A stretch of DNA of 64,000 nt from Escallonia rubra (GCA_033065855.1 JAVXUO010000310.1:186001-250000), one strand, 5' to 3'; shown: positions 1 to 12,021, numbered from the stretch's first letter. Translations and numbers: made by a program. The notes: generated by a model not told the origin, from the letters alone.

Positions 1-101
1 CCTGTGTACACCTTCTTGAAAAAGAAGATCTCTTATTTTCCTTCGCCAGAGGGAGAAACCATTATGATTGTTGAACTTCTCAACCCCGTATTTTGGACCG
101 G

Positions 102-606
102 TAGGGCTATAAATGAACCGAGTTGTTCATGAAATGCTCGTGGATCGTTTCCCGAAGAACTCGTTCATGTTCGTTTGTATAATATACGAACCAAACATGA
201 ACAAAATATTAGAGCTCGTTTAATGAAGTGTCCATGAATGTGTTAGTGAACAGCTCGTCTTGATAATAACTTAATTATAATAACTTCTAAACCCAAAAGT
301 CAAATAACTTAATTATAGTATAAATTAGTTTAAACTTAGAAGTCCTAAAATCAGTTAGACAATTGGATCAAGTAAGGTGTAGTTCTGGTTGGGAAATAAT
401 TGTTTTGAACGAGAACACGAGTTTTCAAGTTCGAGTTTGGTTCATATAAATAAACGGACGAACTCGAGCCAAACACGAGTTTTGTGAAACGAACAGCGAA
501 CGAGTTCAAACAAAATTTTGAAGATTAAACGAACATGAACATGACCTGAACTAAAGAAACGAGTTTGAACATAGTTCGGCTCGAACTCGGTTCGTATATA
601 GCCCTA
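102..606. mobile_element. Non-autonomous hAT-type MITE
   Basis: The two ends are inverted repeats. Reading inward from each end, 21 of the first 23 bases match, starting TAGGGCTATA and including GAACCGAGTT. The 8-bp flanks at 94-101 (tggaccgg) and 607-614 (tgaaccga) agree at 6 of 8 positions, as expected for an old hAT target duplication. The 505-bp interior is made of degenerate GAAC/GTTC-rich inverted motifs and has no reading frame, so the element is non-coding. The superfamily call rests on the TAGGG-type terminus and the 8-bp TSD. Confidence 0.72.
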
Positions 607-720
607 TGAACCGATAGAGTTGACACCTACTAGAAGTTACCCTTGGGATCCGTCCCCCCTCATCTTTATCAATATTTTAAAAAATGATAGAGCTGACACA
701 CCAAAGCTCTGGATACTAGT

Positions 721-1359
721 TGTTGGGATTTAAACCCCTAAAACTGATAAAACTAGCACAACAAGAGAAAAAAAAAAGAGAAAAATATAAAAACTGAATA
801 CACAAAATATGGGTAAAAAATTTTAACATGGTTCGGCCTCTTGCCTATGTCCACAGGAAGACAGTGAGAATGTTACAATAGAAAGTGGAGAAGTTATAAG
901 GGAACTTTCACTCAGTCACTGAGAGCCAATTGCTGAACACACCCAAAAACTCACCTCACTATTTTTCCCTCAGTGAATAAAAACTCTCTCTGGTTTTTCT
1001 CACTCACTAGTGCTATTACAGAAGCATTTAACACTATAACATTTGAGTAACAATAAGGTCTAAATTCCTATCACTCTTTTTAGCTCTCAGTGGCTAACTC
1101 ATGGTGTATCTCTGCATTTATCTCTTTATGGCTAAATGCTTCTCAACTTGGTGCTTTTTGTGTTTGCTGTGCATTGTAAACGTTTGGAAAACTTTTCCTT
1201 TTTTAGGAGAAGAAGTTGATGAGTAGTTTCCAACTCTTATTCACACGACTAGCCACTTTAGGAATACTTACATAGTTGGCTTGTGTGAACAAGAAATGCA
1301 TTCTCACGTTCTTTTCATGCTTGTCTTTAACAACTAAGTCCAATAAATAACTACCAACA
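721..1359 (-). mobile_element. Copia 3' LTR (minus strand)
   Basis: The 639-bp LTR is bounded by TGTTGG at 721 and CCAACA ending at 1359. Read on the minus strand it is preceded by a polypurine stretch (AAGGTGGAGAAT, 1360-1371), the usual Copia 3' junction. Its U5-like end on the minus strand carries the phrase about cleaned-up 'GTGGACATAGGCAAGAGG' type sequence common in plant Copia LTRs (plus 838-858). Only the 3' end of this element is visible. The other LTR and pol are not in the window, so this is a truncated copy rather than a proven solo LTR. Confidence 0.7.
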
Positions 1360-1440
1360 ATTCTCCACCTTGGCCTGGATTCTCACAAACATTCTCTAGC
1401 TATCTTCACCTTCGCCCCCTCGGGACTTGAACAAGTTAAG
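1360..1440 (-). mobile_element. Copia internal 3' end with PPT
   Basis: About 80 bp remain between the Copia LTR and the abrupt start of plus-strand gypsy gag near 1441. The PPT lies at 1360-1375 on the minus strand. No coding sequence is recognisable. Confidence 0.5.
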
Positions 1441-1452
1441 AAGAAGTCATCA

Positions 1453-1767
1453 ATGGGAACCTATTTCCAAGATCCCATCAATTTGGAAATAAATGCTGCA
1501 AAAATGGTCGGAAAGAAACCAGTTACCTGCGAGCCTTTGGTTAAAGTTAGAAGTCCTATCAGCTTACCTTCAAAGCAGCCTAATAAGTTAAACTCATCGC
1601 CCACATTGCAGAAGTATTCGTTCGACATAAATCAGGCGGACCAGATCTTTGATCACCTTCTAAAGATAAAGTTCATCCAGCTTCAAGGCCCCCTTAGGGC
1701 CCCCAAAGGATAAAAAAGCTAAATTTTGTAAATGGCACAATACCATTAGTCACAATACTAATAATTG
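1453..1767 (+). pseudogene. Gag C-terminus with zinc knuckle, split by a transposon
   Basis: The reading frame 1453-1713 contains the segment YSFDINQADQIFDHLL, typical of plant Tat-type gag-pol just before its zinc knuckle. After a frameshift near 1705 the knuckle begins in another frame (CKWHNTISHNTNN, ending at 1767). Its last Cys is restored beyond the Mutator insert at 2993. The resulting pattern, C-X2-H-X4-H-X4-C, is the variant knuckle usual in this lineage. Gag packages the RNA in virus-like particles. This copy is broken by a frameshift and a 1.2-kb insertion and lacks the capsid half. Confidence 0.8.
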
Positions 1768-2983
1768 GGGTTAATTTTACGCTACACCCTATACTTAGGG
1801 GTCAGTTGCACCCAGCACCTCATAGTTCTAATTTTGGCACCCAACACCAAAATCTTTAAAATTTTGGTATTCAGCACCAAATGACGGTTAAACTGGCCTT
1901 TGACCATACGTATGTTACTTTTTAAGGGGCAAAATGGTCTTTTTACTTGTTATATCCACCTTTCATCCACGTCAGCTCCAAATGGCCCTAATAATTAACA
2001 TCAGACCCTCCACGTCATTTCCTCACCCTTTTTCTCTCCCAAACTATTCATCTTCCCAACCAATATCGAAACGCGCGGCCACCTCCTCCGACCGAAACCA
2101 CTGCCTGACGAGCCATCGCCTCTAACTGAAGCCACTGCCCAGTGTGCCACCATCCCCGCCACCACTCTTCCCATCATCACGACCCACCACAGTCGGCCAC
2201 CCACGACCAGCCATAACTACCCACAACCACCAATCCTGAAACCCACGGCACCCCCTCCAATTGAATCGCGGCCACCAACACCTATTGTTGATGACCGCCG
2301 CCTCTGCCACAAATCCTTCACCCACGACCACCCACAACCACCAATCTCTCCCTCACCCATGGTCACCACCTCAAACCGAATAACAACCACCAATAACGGG
2401 CGTTCGACCAACGGTGACCATTCAATGAGCCATTATTGCCTCCAATCGAACGACCATCAGACATTCCCCCTGCCTACCACCATAATCACAACATACCCAA
2501 TCACCCCATCACGCGATCTCCCCATCGATCTCCGACGAGCCCAATCAGCCACTGCACAACATCATCACCACATAATCAGTGGTCCAAATCGAGGGTGAGA
2601 GTGAGGTCAGGCTAGGTGAAGAGGGCGTGGGGTAACGCTGGACGCCAAAGACCGCGGTTACGCTAGAGGTGGGTTATTGGTGCACGGTGGTTGGGGGCAC
2701 TGAGAGAAATAGAGGAGAGAGAGAGAGAGAGGAAAGAGAGAGAAAATGGGGAAGAGAGAAATGACGTTGGGCTTAGGGGGTTGGAGCTAACTAGGATTTC
2801 ATGGATGAAAAGACCATTTTGCCCTTAAAACATTAACAGACGTCTGGTCAAAGGCCATTTTGACCGTCAATTGGTGCTAGATACCAAGTTTTTTAAATTT
2901 TTGGTGCTGGGTGCCAATTTTAGAACTACGGGGTGCTGGGTGCAACTGACCCCTAAGTATAGGGTGTAGCGTAAAATTAACCC
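1768..2983. mobile_element. Non-autonomous Mutator-like element (MULE 1)
   Basis: The 1216-bp element has long terminal inverted repeats (about 1768-1943 and 2810-2983). The first 50 or so bases match nearly perfectly, starting GGGTTAATTTTACGC. Perfect 9-bp target duplications TAATAATTG lie at 1759-1767 and 2984-2992, diagnostic of Mutator. It interrupts the gypsy gag exactly in the zinc knuckle. The interior (about 1950-2700) is GC-richer and low in complexity (CCACCA/CACGACC runs), with a GA microsatellite at 2710-2745. No transposase is present. Short interior ORFs are compositional and not credible genes. Confidence 0.9.
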
Positions 2984-2992
2984 TAATAATTG

Positions 2993-4109
2993 TGTCATTT
3001 TTTTGTAACGCTGTGCAGGATCAAATTAAAGATGGACTCTTGAAGTTTGTTGACAAAGACAAGGAAGTGATGGAGGTTAATAGTGACCTTTTTCCATAGA
3101 TGGCGCTTGACGTCAATATGGTATCGATTGACTAAAATTCGACTGAGTGTTCGAGTAACGACGAGAGTTCAGAATGAGACAATTTTAAAGCAAGGAAACC
3201 GTTGGAGAGGAACATAAACCGCAAAAAGGTAGAGGAGAATGTGATATGGGAAGACAAGGATTTTAGTTCTAGTATGAATGGAAATACTGCTTGTAACAGC
3301 AAGAGGAAAGAAAGATTTATATGGGCTGACGAAGAGTCTAGTTTCAATAAAAGAAGTATGCTGGTAAGTTGGGAACATCCATATCTAAGATCAGACCTAT
3401 TGCAGAACCAGTGTGTCAAATATGTGGTTCTTCAAGCGAATGGTAAAAAAGAATGTGGCGAAAGGAACGGGAGATAGAAAATTTAGCCCATAAGAAAATG
3501 TTACAGGAAGGTTATCGAAAGGTGGGTCGAGAAAAACAATATTTTTCAAACCAACCAAGTATGAGCTTTAGACAACGGAATATTGCTAATCATGTGATCT
3601 ATCAGAATAATGTTGGGCCATGACACTTTGGCTCAAGAATGATGAAATTGAGGTTTGGGCCGTTTGATCCCAAATATGTGTTCAAGAATTACAAAGGCAA
3701 AAATCCCTTAACAAATGGCCAAAGAGATGAGTTGAGAATGATGAATGAGTATGGAGGAGAGCCAAGACTGCTCAAACCTAAAGTGCCACTAGATAATCAT
3801 TGGCACACAGTCGGTTAAGAAAAGTGTTTGTTTCCAGAAACTTATCAAGATTTGAGTAGGACACAAAAAAGAAGAGTTCAGAGAAAGTTTGCTGCTATAA
3901 TGTGGAAAGAGTTAGAAATTCAGCAAGCTCAACTTAAACGAAGAAAGTGGACATGGACAAGAGGGGCAGAATGCCAGGATACAGTTGGGAATGTACAACA
4001 AAGACAAGTTGAAAAGGCGATGCCTCAGGTGATAGTTGAGAATCAAGGTAAGGGTATAAACAAGTTCAGGAAAATTAAGCAACTTAAAGAGCCATCGGTT
4101 GGAAAATAA
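2993..4109 (+). pseudogene. End of gag zinc knuckle plus gag-protease linker
   Basis: Directly after the 9-bp duplication the gag frame resumes with the last knuckle Cys and a segment reading QDQIKDGLLKFVDKDKEVMEV, which follows the knuckle in Tat-type polyproteins. From 3115 to 4109 the basic linker follows, broken by stops and frameshifts. It includes LSRTQKRRVQRKF (about 3854-3892), a conserved linker motif upstream of protease in this lineage. No catalytic domain is here. The piece helps join gag to protease as one ancestral polyprotein. Confidence 0.65.
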
Positions 4110-4305
4110 TTAAAGATAGACGTTTTGAGCAAGGAGGAAGAAGAAAATGGAGATGAGACAGCTACAGGAGACAAAAAAAGTTAAGGTAAAGAAGAAACAA
4201 CTCTTGGGCGAACATGAGGTCAGTATCGATTGCAATATGGTACTTATTTTGCCTCTCACCTTTGAGTCAAAATGAGAGCAGTCCCTTCAAAATGAAGAAG
4301 AAGGT

Positions 4306-5047
4306 GTGGAGGATGTCAGAACCCCAATACCGAATAGTTTTGTCCTCGAAAAGAAAGAAGATACGCTTGATGGAATGGAACAGAATCATTCTAATAAAGG
4401 TAGTAGCATCGACCGTGTGAATCGGATTATCCTAACCAGACCAGACCCACAAAAGACAAAGAATTTAAAGCCCTTGTTCATTTCCACACTGATGGATGAC
4501 CAACCAGTGACCAGAGTCTTGCTCGACAATTGTGCCGCAGTAAACATTGTGCCTACCAGAATGCTGAAGAAGTTGTGCAAGGATGAGAAAGTTTTAATCC
4601 CATCCGAAGTTATGGTATGCAGTTTTGTTGGGATACCTCAAGGCCAAAAGGTGTAGTCCCGATAGAGCTCACGGTAGGGAAGAAGACAAATATGTCACCA
4701 TTTTTGTCATTGATTCCCCATCAAGCTTTAACGCTTTACTTGGAAGGGACCGGATACATATCAACGGTTGTATACCTTCTTCCCTTCACAAAGTATTGAT
4801 ATTCTGGAGGGAGGAAAAAGATGGGAAGGAGGTGGCAGAGCTAGTTTGGGCAGACGATAAGCCATTCCTGACGAATTCAAATCGCGTAGAGGCAAAGTTC
4901 TACCAGCAGGGAATGGAACCGTTGACGTTAAATAAGAACAAAATTATGATGTGTGGTCAAGGTGTCGATTTTGTGAAAACAAGGCAAGAAACGGCTGGAC
5001 CTGGCAGCAGAAGGTATTTGCTAAATGAATATAAAAATGATTGTTGA
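4306..5047 (+). pseudogene. Retroviral-type aspartic protease of the Tat element
   Basis: The frame 4306-4656 gives PLFISTLMDDQPVTRVLLDN followed by CAAVNIVP. It matches the plant gypsy protease, whose catalytic motif is normally D-G/S-G/S-A; here the site reads DNCAA. A frameshift near 4650 moves the rest into frame 4625-5047, which contains the SFNALLGRDRIH flap and C-terminal signature and the VPSSLHQ-like end. Protease would cut the gag-pol polyprotein in the particle. The altered active-site neighbours and the frameshift make this copy non-functional. Confidence 0.75.
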
Positions 5048-5210
5048 TGAATAGTCATGTAAGAAAAGAATGTGTTAGACGACGGGAGAAAGAAGATGCT
5101 TCTGCCATCATTAGTCAAGGGAAGTGAAGAAGGTGTTGAAAACTGGGAAATAGAACCGATAACAATTGACGCCATAGATAAAAATAAACTAGACAAGATG
5201 CCTTGAAGGC

Positions 5211-5756
5211 AACCTTCAAAAAATTAATGATCTATGCCATGGAAAAACGATTAAAAAATTGTCTTCTATCGATTGGGCGGAATGCATAGAAGATGATAAA
5301 GAAGATCGATTAGATGGAATCCGGTTACAAGATGTAAGATTAGCTCCGATAAAGTTGGATGACCTAAAAGCTAAAACACAAGACCCCTTGGTAGAGGTCA
5401 ATTTGGGGATAGAGGCCGATCTACGGCCTATTTTTGTTAGCGCTCAATTTCCAAAAGAAGGGAAAAAATATATCATAGAGTTAGTCAAAAGTTACAGAGA
5501 ATGCTTTCCGTGGAACTACGAGGAAATACAGGTTTGGACAGAAGGCTAGTCGAGAATAGGCTGTCAATCAAGAAAGGATTCAGACCATTCATACAGGCAC
5601 CTAGGAAAATGTCAAATGAAGTGACATTGCTTGTGAAAGAGGAAATCGAGCGGCTAATCAAGGCAAGGTTCATTCGGCCAGCCAGGAAAAACAAAAGCCT
5701 TCTCAACACTGTTGGGGTTAAAAGGAGATACCGAATATCATTGGGGAGCTAAACAT
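5211..5756 (+). pseudogene. Reverse transcriptase N-terminal part only
   Basis: Two frames (5259-5549 and 5501-5752) carry the pre-RT and fingers segment: ELVKSYRECFPWNYEE, then GFRPFIQAPRKMSNEV and EEIERLIKARFIRPARK. The palm with the YxDD catalytic motif should follow but is absent. The sequence passes from this segment to the thumb/RNase H segment at about 5870 within about 110 bp, so roughly 400-500 bp of RT core has been deleted. RT would copy the element RNA; this copy cannot. Confidence 0.75.
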
Positions 5757-5867
5757 TAGCAAGTTTTTTAGGCAATAAAGGAATATTTGGTTAAGCCCCT
5801 AGTCTTGATGCCACCGAGAATTGGAAAGCCATTGTAGTTATATGTATCAGCTGCAGAATCTTCGCGT

Positions 5868-6630
5868 GGCAGTGTGCTAGCTCAAGAAAACAATCAAGGC
5901 TTCGAGCAGGCTATTTACTATTTTAGTCGATGCTTAAATGTAACTGAACAAAAGTACTCTACTATAGAAAAACTATGTTTAACTTTGTATTCTATTGCAA
6001 TTAAGCTTCGACACTATATGCTACATTTCAATGTGTTAGTTGTAGCGCAAACCGATTTGATAAAATATATGCTATCAAGACTGGTCTTACAAGGGAAAAT
6101 GGTTTCTAGCTCTGATACAGTATAGCCTGACTTACATTCCTTAGAAAACCATAAAAGGACAAGCATTGGCTGATTTCCTATAGATCATCCAATTGATGAA
6201 GTCGAGAAAGGAATAATTCACGTCGGCATCATTCCTTGGAAGATGATGTTTGATGGATCAAAAACCAGTCAAGGAGCTGTAGTGGATGTAGTATTGACAC
6301 CCACAGGAAACATTCATCAATTTTCTTTCCAAATTGAAAAAGATTGTTCAAATAATCAAGCAGAATATGAAGCTTTGATTATCGGTATAGAGATACTGTT
6401 GGATATGCGTATAACAACGGTGTAAATATTTGGAGACTCTCAGTTGGTTGTAAAATAATTGATTGGGGAATTTAAATGTAATGCTCCTGGTTTAGAAATG
6501 TATTTCAATATTTCTTCATATCTGTTACCAAAGTTTGATGACGTGACTATAACTCACGTCCCAAGACTAGACAACGGGAATGCCAATGTTATGGCTCAAT
6601 TGGCTTCAGGACTAAAAATCTTAGATGGAG
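5868..6630 (+). pseudogene. Gypsy RNase H remnant plus second (archaeal-type) RNase H
   Basis: Frame 5874-6125 reads IYYFSRCLNVTEQKYSTIEK and LRHYM, the connection/RNase H region of gypsy pol. Frame 6243-6425 and its continuation 6427-6620 carry a second RNase H: MMFDGSKTSQGA with the first catalytic Asp, NNQAEYEALIIGIEILLD with the Glu, GDSQLVV with the next Asp, and a C-terminal NGNANVMAQLAS block. In-frame stops fall at 6423 and 6456. A second RNase H between the gypsy RNase H and integrase is characteristic of the Tat lineage and supports the classification. Confidence 0.8.
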
Positions 6631-6639
6631 TTAGCGAAC

Positions 6640-7990
6640 GATGGGTGAAAGTGTCAAAGCACTTGCCATTAATTGGTGACATGTATAAACAATTAGAAAT
6701 GGTTAACCCAATCTATTTAGCCCAAGATGATTGGCAAACGCCCATAATTCAATTCCTGCAGAACCCTCAGTCGAGAGTAAAAACGAAATTAAAGTTGCAA
6801 GCAATTAAATACTTTATCCTAAATGGTCATTTGTCCAAATGAATGCCAGAAGGGCTTGCATTAAGATGTTTAGGGCAACAAGAGGCCATGCAAGTGATGG
6901 CCGAGGTGCATGAGGGTACTTGTGGTGCTAATCAAGCGGGTGTGAAAATGAGATGGTTGATTAGGCAGCATGGTCATTATTGGCCCATGGTAATGGAGGA
7001 TTACATCATATATGCAAAAGGATGCCAAGCTTGTCAAAAACATGGCGCAATTCATCGCACACCTTATATAGATTTGCAATCAATAGTAAGACCATGGCCT
7101 TTCCGTGGGTGGGCTATGGATTTGATAGGCCAAATACATCCCTATTCGTCCAAAACATAGTTTATTATCGTATCAACCGATTACTTTACAAAATGGACTG
7201 AGGCAAAAACAATGAAAACAGTCACCCAAGATGACGTCATCATGTTCATTAAAGAAAATATAATCCATCGATTTGGGTTACCTCAGACGATTACGGCCGA
7301 TAGAGATATTGTTTTCATTGGTAGAGGGGGGGGAAATACTTGAGTTCGCTAAGGAATACAAATTCAAAATATTGAACTTTACTTCGTATTATGCACTAGC
7401 AAATGGTCAAGATGAAGCTACAGACAAATCGATCAAGCACATCATGGAAAGGGCAATTGAAGATACCCCTAGTGATTGGCACCGATTGTTGTCTGATGCG
7501 CATTTCGAACTTCTCCAAAGTCTAGCACAGGAGTAACTCTATATGCCTTGACATTTGGAGATGACCATGTATTACCGATGGCAATAACAGTAAGATCCTT
7601 TCGAGTAGCCATGCAAAATAATCTTTCTATGACAGAGTACAATGAGGCCATGGCAATTGAATTGGAAGATCTAGATGACCATCGATTGGATGCTCTAGAT
7701 AAGTTGCATGCTCAAAAATAAAAAATAAGTAGGTCCTATAATAGAAAGGTTTTACCAAATTGTTTGAAGAAAATGATTTGGTTTGGAAGACTATCCTTCC
7801 AATAGGATCTAAAGACCCAAAATTTGGAAAATGGTCCCCAAATTGGGAAGGACCTTTTCAAGTGCATAAAGTCCTAAAAGGGGGAGCGTATTGGTTGAAA
7901 TCTTTAGAGGGGTAGTTACATGCCAAACCCATCAACAACCGATATTTAAAAAAATATTTCCATTCTATGTGGGAGGGAATCGAACCAATC
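6640..7990 (+). pseudogene. Integrase of the Tat element, frameshifted
   Basis: The zinc-binding N-terminus is at 6900-7045 (HEGTCGANQAG, then CQACQKHG; one of the usual two His is replaced by Asn). The catalytic core follows: WAMDLIG with the first Asp (about 7112), ITADRDIVF with the second (about 7290), and NGQDEATDK with the Glu (about 7405). The C-terminal segment with KFGKWSPNWEGPF lies near 7820-7860. At least four stops or frameshifts intervene, including a run of seven G at 7326-7332. Integrase inserts the cDNA copy into the genome; this copy is inactive. Confidence 0.8.
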
Positions 7991-8186
7991 GATAGAGATA
8001 GTTTGCATTAGCTTGTTAAAGGCTACAGAATGCTAGACAACACTAGAAATACTGCAATATTAAAACACTGGTCTAGAAAAGAACAAATCGGCTAAAAATT
8101 AGAGAAAGTTGTTCTAATAAAAGAAACCATAAACAGGGCAATTGCAAACAAGTTCAAACAACGAAAGCAACTTGTATATCTTTCCA

Positions 8187-11100
8187 TTATGCTTTAGCCT
8201 TGGAAATGATCCGATCTGCAAAAACAAGTAGAGAGTGAGCCTTCGCTTGGTTTTTCAAGGGTTCTTCCTGGGTCTTAACTAGGTCAACTGTTGCCTGATA
8301 GATTGCGCCTTGCCGTTTAAGCAAATCTTGATCTCTCTGCTTCAAAGCAACCATTTGATTTCTATTTCTTTCATTTTGGCTGCGATTCCGTCAATATCCT
8401 TTGAGATCTGTAGGCTGGCCTGATGTTTTCCTTGGATCTTCTCGTTCAAATTATCAATGTCTTTATCCACTACTTGGATATTTGACCTGATGTCCATACC
8501 TTGCCTCCAAGAGGAATATACAAGTAGAATTTGTAGCTTCAAAGTGATGATTAACACTACATGAGCACTATTTAACGCAAATGCATTATCAGCTAGGGTG
8601 TCGATCAAGTCATTTAGCTTTGACACTGCACCTTCATTGGCCAATACATTCGAGAGAAGATGGCTAAGAAAACTCTTGAAGATGTTCAGAACTGCAGTTA
8701 CATCAACATTTGAAGTAGAAGTTGATGTCTTTGTAAGGGGCCAAGAATAAGTGTTGATAGTTGTTTGGAGCTGCTAAATTTTTTGATTGATGTCCTCAGT
8801 AGTAGGCACCATAAAAGGTTGGCTCCTTTACAATCAAGGTGTCTATTGCCTTACCTGTTATCTGGGTAATCATCAGAGAACTTTAATAAGAATAGATGAC
8901 GACTCAAACGGTTCATTCACGGCAGAGATAGTGTTTGTTTGAACAGTTGATGGAAGAACCGGTGTCGGACCCCTGATTGGACTTACTGCCAAAGGCTGAA
9001 CAACTTCAGTTGATGAATGAATCTCGGAAGTAAGAAAGACGATTGATGGGCATTCTCTGATTGATTGGAGTGATGATCACTAGAGTCTTCCTTACCTTGA
9101 ATATCCCAAGATTCATTATTGTGCTATAGAAATCGAAACGAGATTTGACTCATCGATAATAGCGCAAGTAGAAAGCATTAAATATCAACGCACCCGCTGG
9201 GATGGAGGTGTAGATTGATGAGCATAGGTAATCGATGGACCCTCATCGCAGACAGTTTCTGTGTTAGTTGGTGCGTTGGTAGGGGTATCAGAAGAACCAT
9301 TGTCGCTTGAAGAGGTTCTTTCCTTGCTCGTGCTTTCCTGAGTCAAATCGATGGTGATACCACCCAAATCCTAAGAAGGGGTTAAGAGATATGACAAAAC
9401 AACTAATACATAAATTGGTAAAAGAAGAAATTTACCTTCAAAGCCCTAGTCCTTGCACTGAAGCGGGTTTTACGAGCTATACTCTTTCTCCGAGTGGCTT
9501 TGGGCTTGAGCGTTATTGCACCAGTTTGGACTGTCATCAGATCTTTATGCTGATCAACTGGGGCAACAATGATCTCTTTAGCTGTTCTACTCGGATTGAC
9601 AGAAGTCCTTGCTTTAGTGACTAGCTTCTTAACTGGTCTGGCACTTTCACCAGCTGAAAGGACCAAGTTTAATGGTAAAAACTTTCTTGAATAGTCGTCG
9701 TCGATAAAAGAATGTAATCGGCAGATGAGTTCTTACTTGACTTAGGAGCACTCAAAGATGTTGGTACGCTGACAATAGCCGAAGAGATTTGTGGGAGGAA
9801 TTATGTTCAAGGGAACAACCAATATCGGCTCTGTCAATTAAGGATCTGAAGAAGATTCATCAAAGGCTTGCCTCATTTTCTTCTTATTCTTCCAGATTTC
9901 TTGTCGCTTCTAAATGAGAGGTACGTCAGCTTCTTCTTCATCCACTTCATCGATGTCCTCAGTCTCGTCTTCTTTTAAAGGTTCCTGGGATGGATCATCT
10001 GTAGCCTCATCAGACTCAGGCTCATCAGGTGAAGACTCGATGGCTGGTTCTTTTCCCTTCTTAACCCGCACTTGTCGAGAAGATTATTTAGAAGGGGATT
10101 TATTTCTTTTCCTTAAGAGTGTTGGGATTGTTGCTTCCTTCTATATTGGTAAAGCCAAAACATGGTGAGAAAATGATAATGGTAGCTTAAACTAATATTG
10201 AAAACCAAAATACGATACCTGGTCGATTTGGATTATCTGGAGCAAGATGAACCATGCAATCGACATACTTGATGCCATCGTACAATTTAGAAACATTATC
10301 ATGATACCATGCAACAAAGGGATGAACTGATTCAACAATGCGGATTGCAAAGTTTTACATGATAAAAATGTCCATCGATTGATCAACGTCCCTATCTATC
10401 GCCCGAATATGGTTTGAAGTTACTTTTCAAAGTTTTTCTTTTACCTCGAAAAACCATTATCGACGAAGGAAGGGGCTGAAATCCCTTAAATCAATCCAAA
10501 CTGCTAGCGAAACTAAGACGGTGTATACCGTTCATAGCTGTAAATTCTTGATTGTGAGCTAATGATTTGGCCACCTACATGAAAAAAAATCCCACACAGG
10601 AAACTGGCCCACACTCTTCGTATAAAGTCATGTGCTTCTATAGACATCCCATTGTCTATATGGGTTAAGAGATTCCTAAACCAATCAGGGCCAAATTCTT
10701 TGGAGAGGAATGTGTGTGAGCACTTAATATGTGTGAAGTCGAAGAAAAAGCGAAAGCAAGATATGAAAGAATGTATTTTTATTTCACCCAAAGACAGGCG
10801 ATGACCATAGGTAAAAAATGGAGTATTAGGCTGGAGAGGAATTGAGGGCACGGACTCTGGAAAATAGGCTTGAAGGCACAACTGGACTAACCAAAAGGGG
10901 CCACCAATACTCCAGTGTATCTTTTTATGCACCATCATGAACATAGTCCTATACAGACTGCCTAGCAAAAGAGGTGCAAGTGCGTACTCCCTACCATGAA
11001 CCAGACTGATGGCCAAATTCATGTACTCTTTGGTCAAAGACAGACTCGACATACAAGAAACATGATGAGACAGCCACATCCATAGAAAAATAACCAATTC

Positions 11101-11790
11101 CTTCAAATCGAGCGAGGTATCAGCATGTTTAGAACGTGATTTCTTGAAACATCGTTCAAATGTTTAAGAATACTTCGAGGTATGGAGGTCAAAAGATAAA
11201 CCAATAGGTTTATGATTGGTTAACACATTGGCGTGATTACCAATTAGCAAAAGCCCTGTTAGGGCACACACATCGAATATGGTAGGGGCCATAATTTTGG
11301 TCCTCAGCATAAAGGCATTAGTAGTAGTGGACCAAAAACAAAAAGATGAGGCCAAAAGCCACCGATCTACCTTAGGTGGAGTCTTAGACATATGAATTAA
11401 CTCGTAGATACCTTGTTGTCTCCATTGATAAGCAAAAGAAGCTGATAAGAGATCAACGCACAAACCCCAATCGGCATGAAGAAGGGTTGGCCAACATTTA
11501 ATGGGCAACCCAGATTCATGCCAACCCTTCCAATTCAGGTAAGGTGAACTCAACAGTAGCTTTTCTGAATCATCAATTGGGTAGCCTTTCTAATGCTGGG
11601 GCTTGATCCTGAAAGAGGGACCCAAAATATGAGGGCTGATGGGTTTTGGGCGTTTCTTGGATGGAATTAAAACGCGTGTATCGATTGGTTCAATATGAGC
11701 CATAAGAGCGCCAACGCCCCATCGAGGATTGGGTGCACAAGTAACCCCATCACCTTCGTCACCTTTCGGGATGATTTTCTTCTTTCTCAT
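8187..11790 (-). pseudogene. Antisense extra ORF with plant mobile domain and coiled-coil tail
   Basis: Read on the minus strand, ATG at 11790 opens a basic N-terminus. The plant mobile domain (PMD) follows in two broken frames, 11553-11164 and 11106-10513. Telling segments are GIYELIHMSK, DRWLLASSFCFW, FDVCALTGLLLIG, then HVSCMSSLSL, YALAPLLLGSLYR and GGPFWLVQLCLQAYFPE. Behind it come an acidic then basic linker (about 10170-9400) and a hydrophilic, probably coiled-coil end (8644-8187, stop at 8189-8187). A 65-bp GT-AG intron fits at 9371-9435. PMD proteins occur as host genes and as antisense extra ORFs in Tat elements. Here the ORF sits between integrase and the PPT and is broken by several frameshifts. 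Its molecular function is not established. Confidence 0.75.
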
Positions 11791-12008
11791 AATTCTTGAG
11801 AGTTATATTAAGAGAACATGTGAGGGTTTTTTAGGTTATGGAAGAAGCAAGATGTAAAATCCTGTAGACAAAATTCTGTTTAAAAACAGAGCAAGCTGAA
11901 GAGTTAAGCTTAAACTTAACCTCATTGAAACGATTGAATAATAGATGAAACTGTTAGAAGTTGAGTCGGATCAGGAATTAACTCGAACGACTTCACACGT
12001 TGTACGAG

Positions 12009-12020
12009 TCAAGGGGGCCA
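12009..12020 (+). other. Polypurine tract of the Tat element
   Basis: The purine-rich tract GTCAAGGGGGCCA ends one base before a TG dinucleotide (12022) that opens the LTR. It would prime plus-strand cDNA synthesis. Confidence 0.6.
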
Positions 12021-12021
12021 A

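Noticed and set aside
2001-2598. Several short frames on both strands inside MULE 1 as a captured gene
   Set aside because: They are low-complexity CCACCA/GGTGG translations that overlap in different frames; no donor gene is recognisable.
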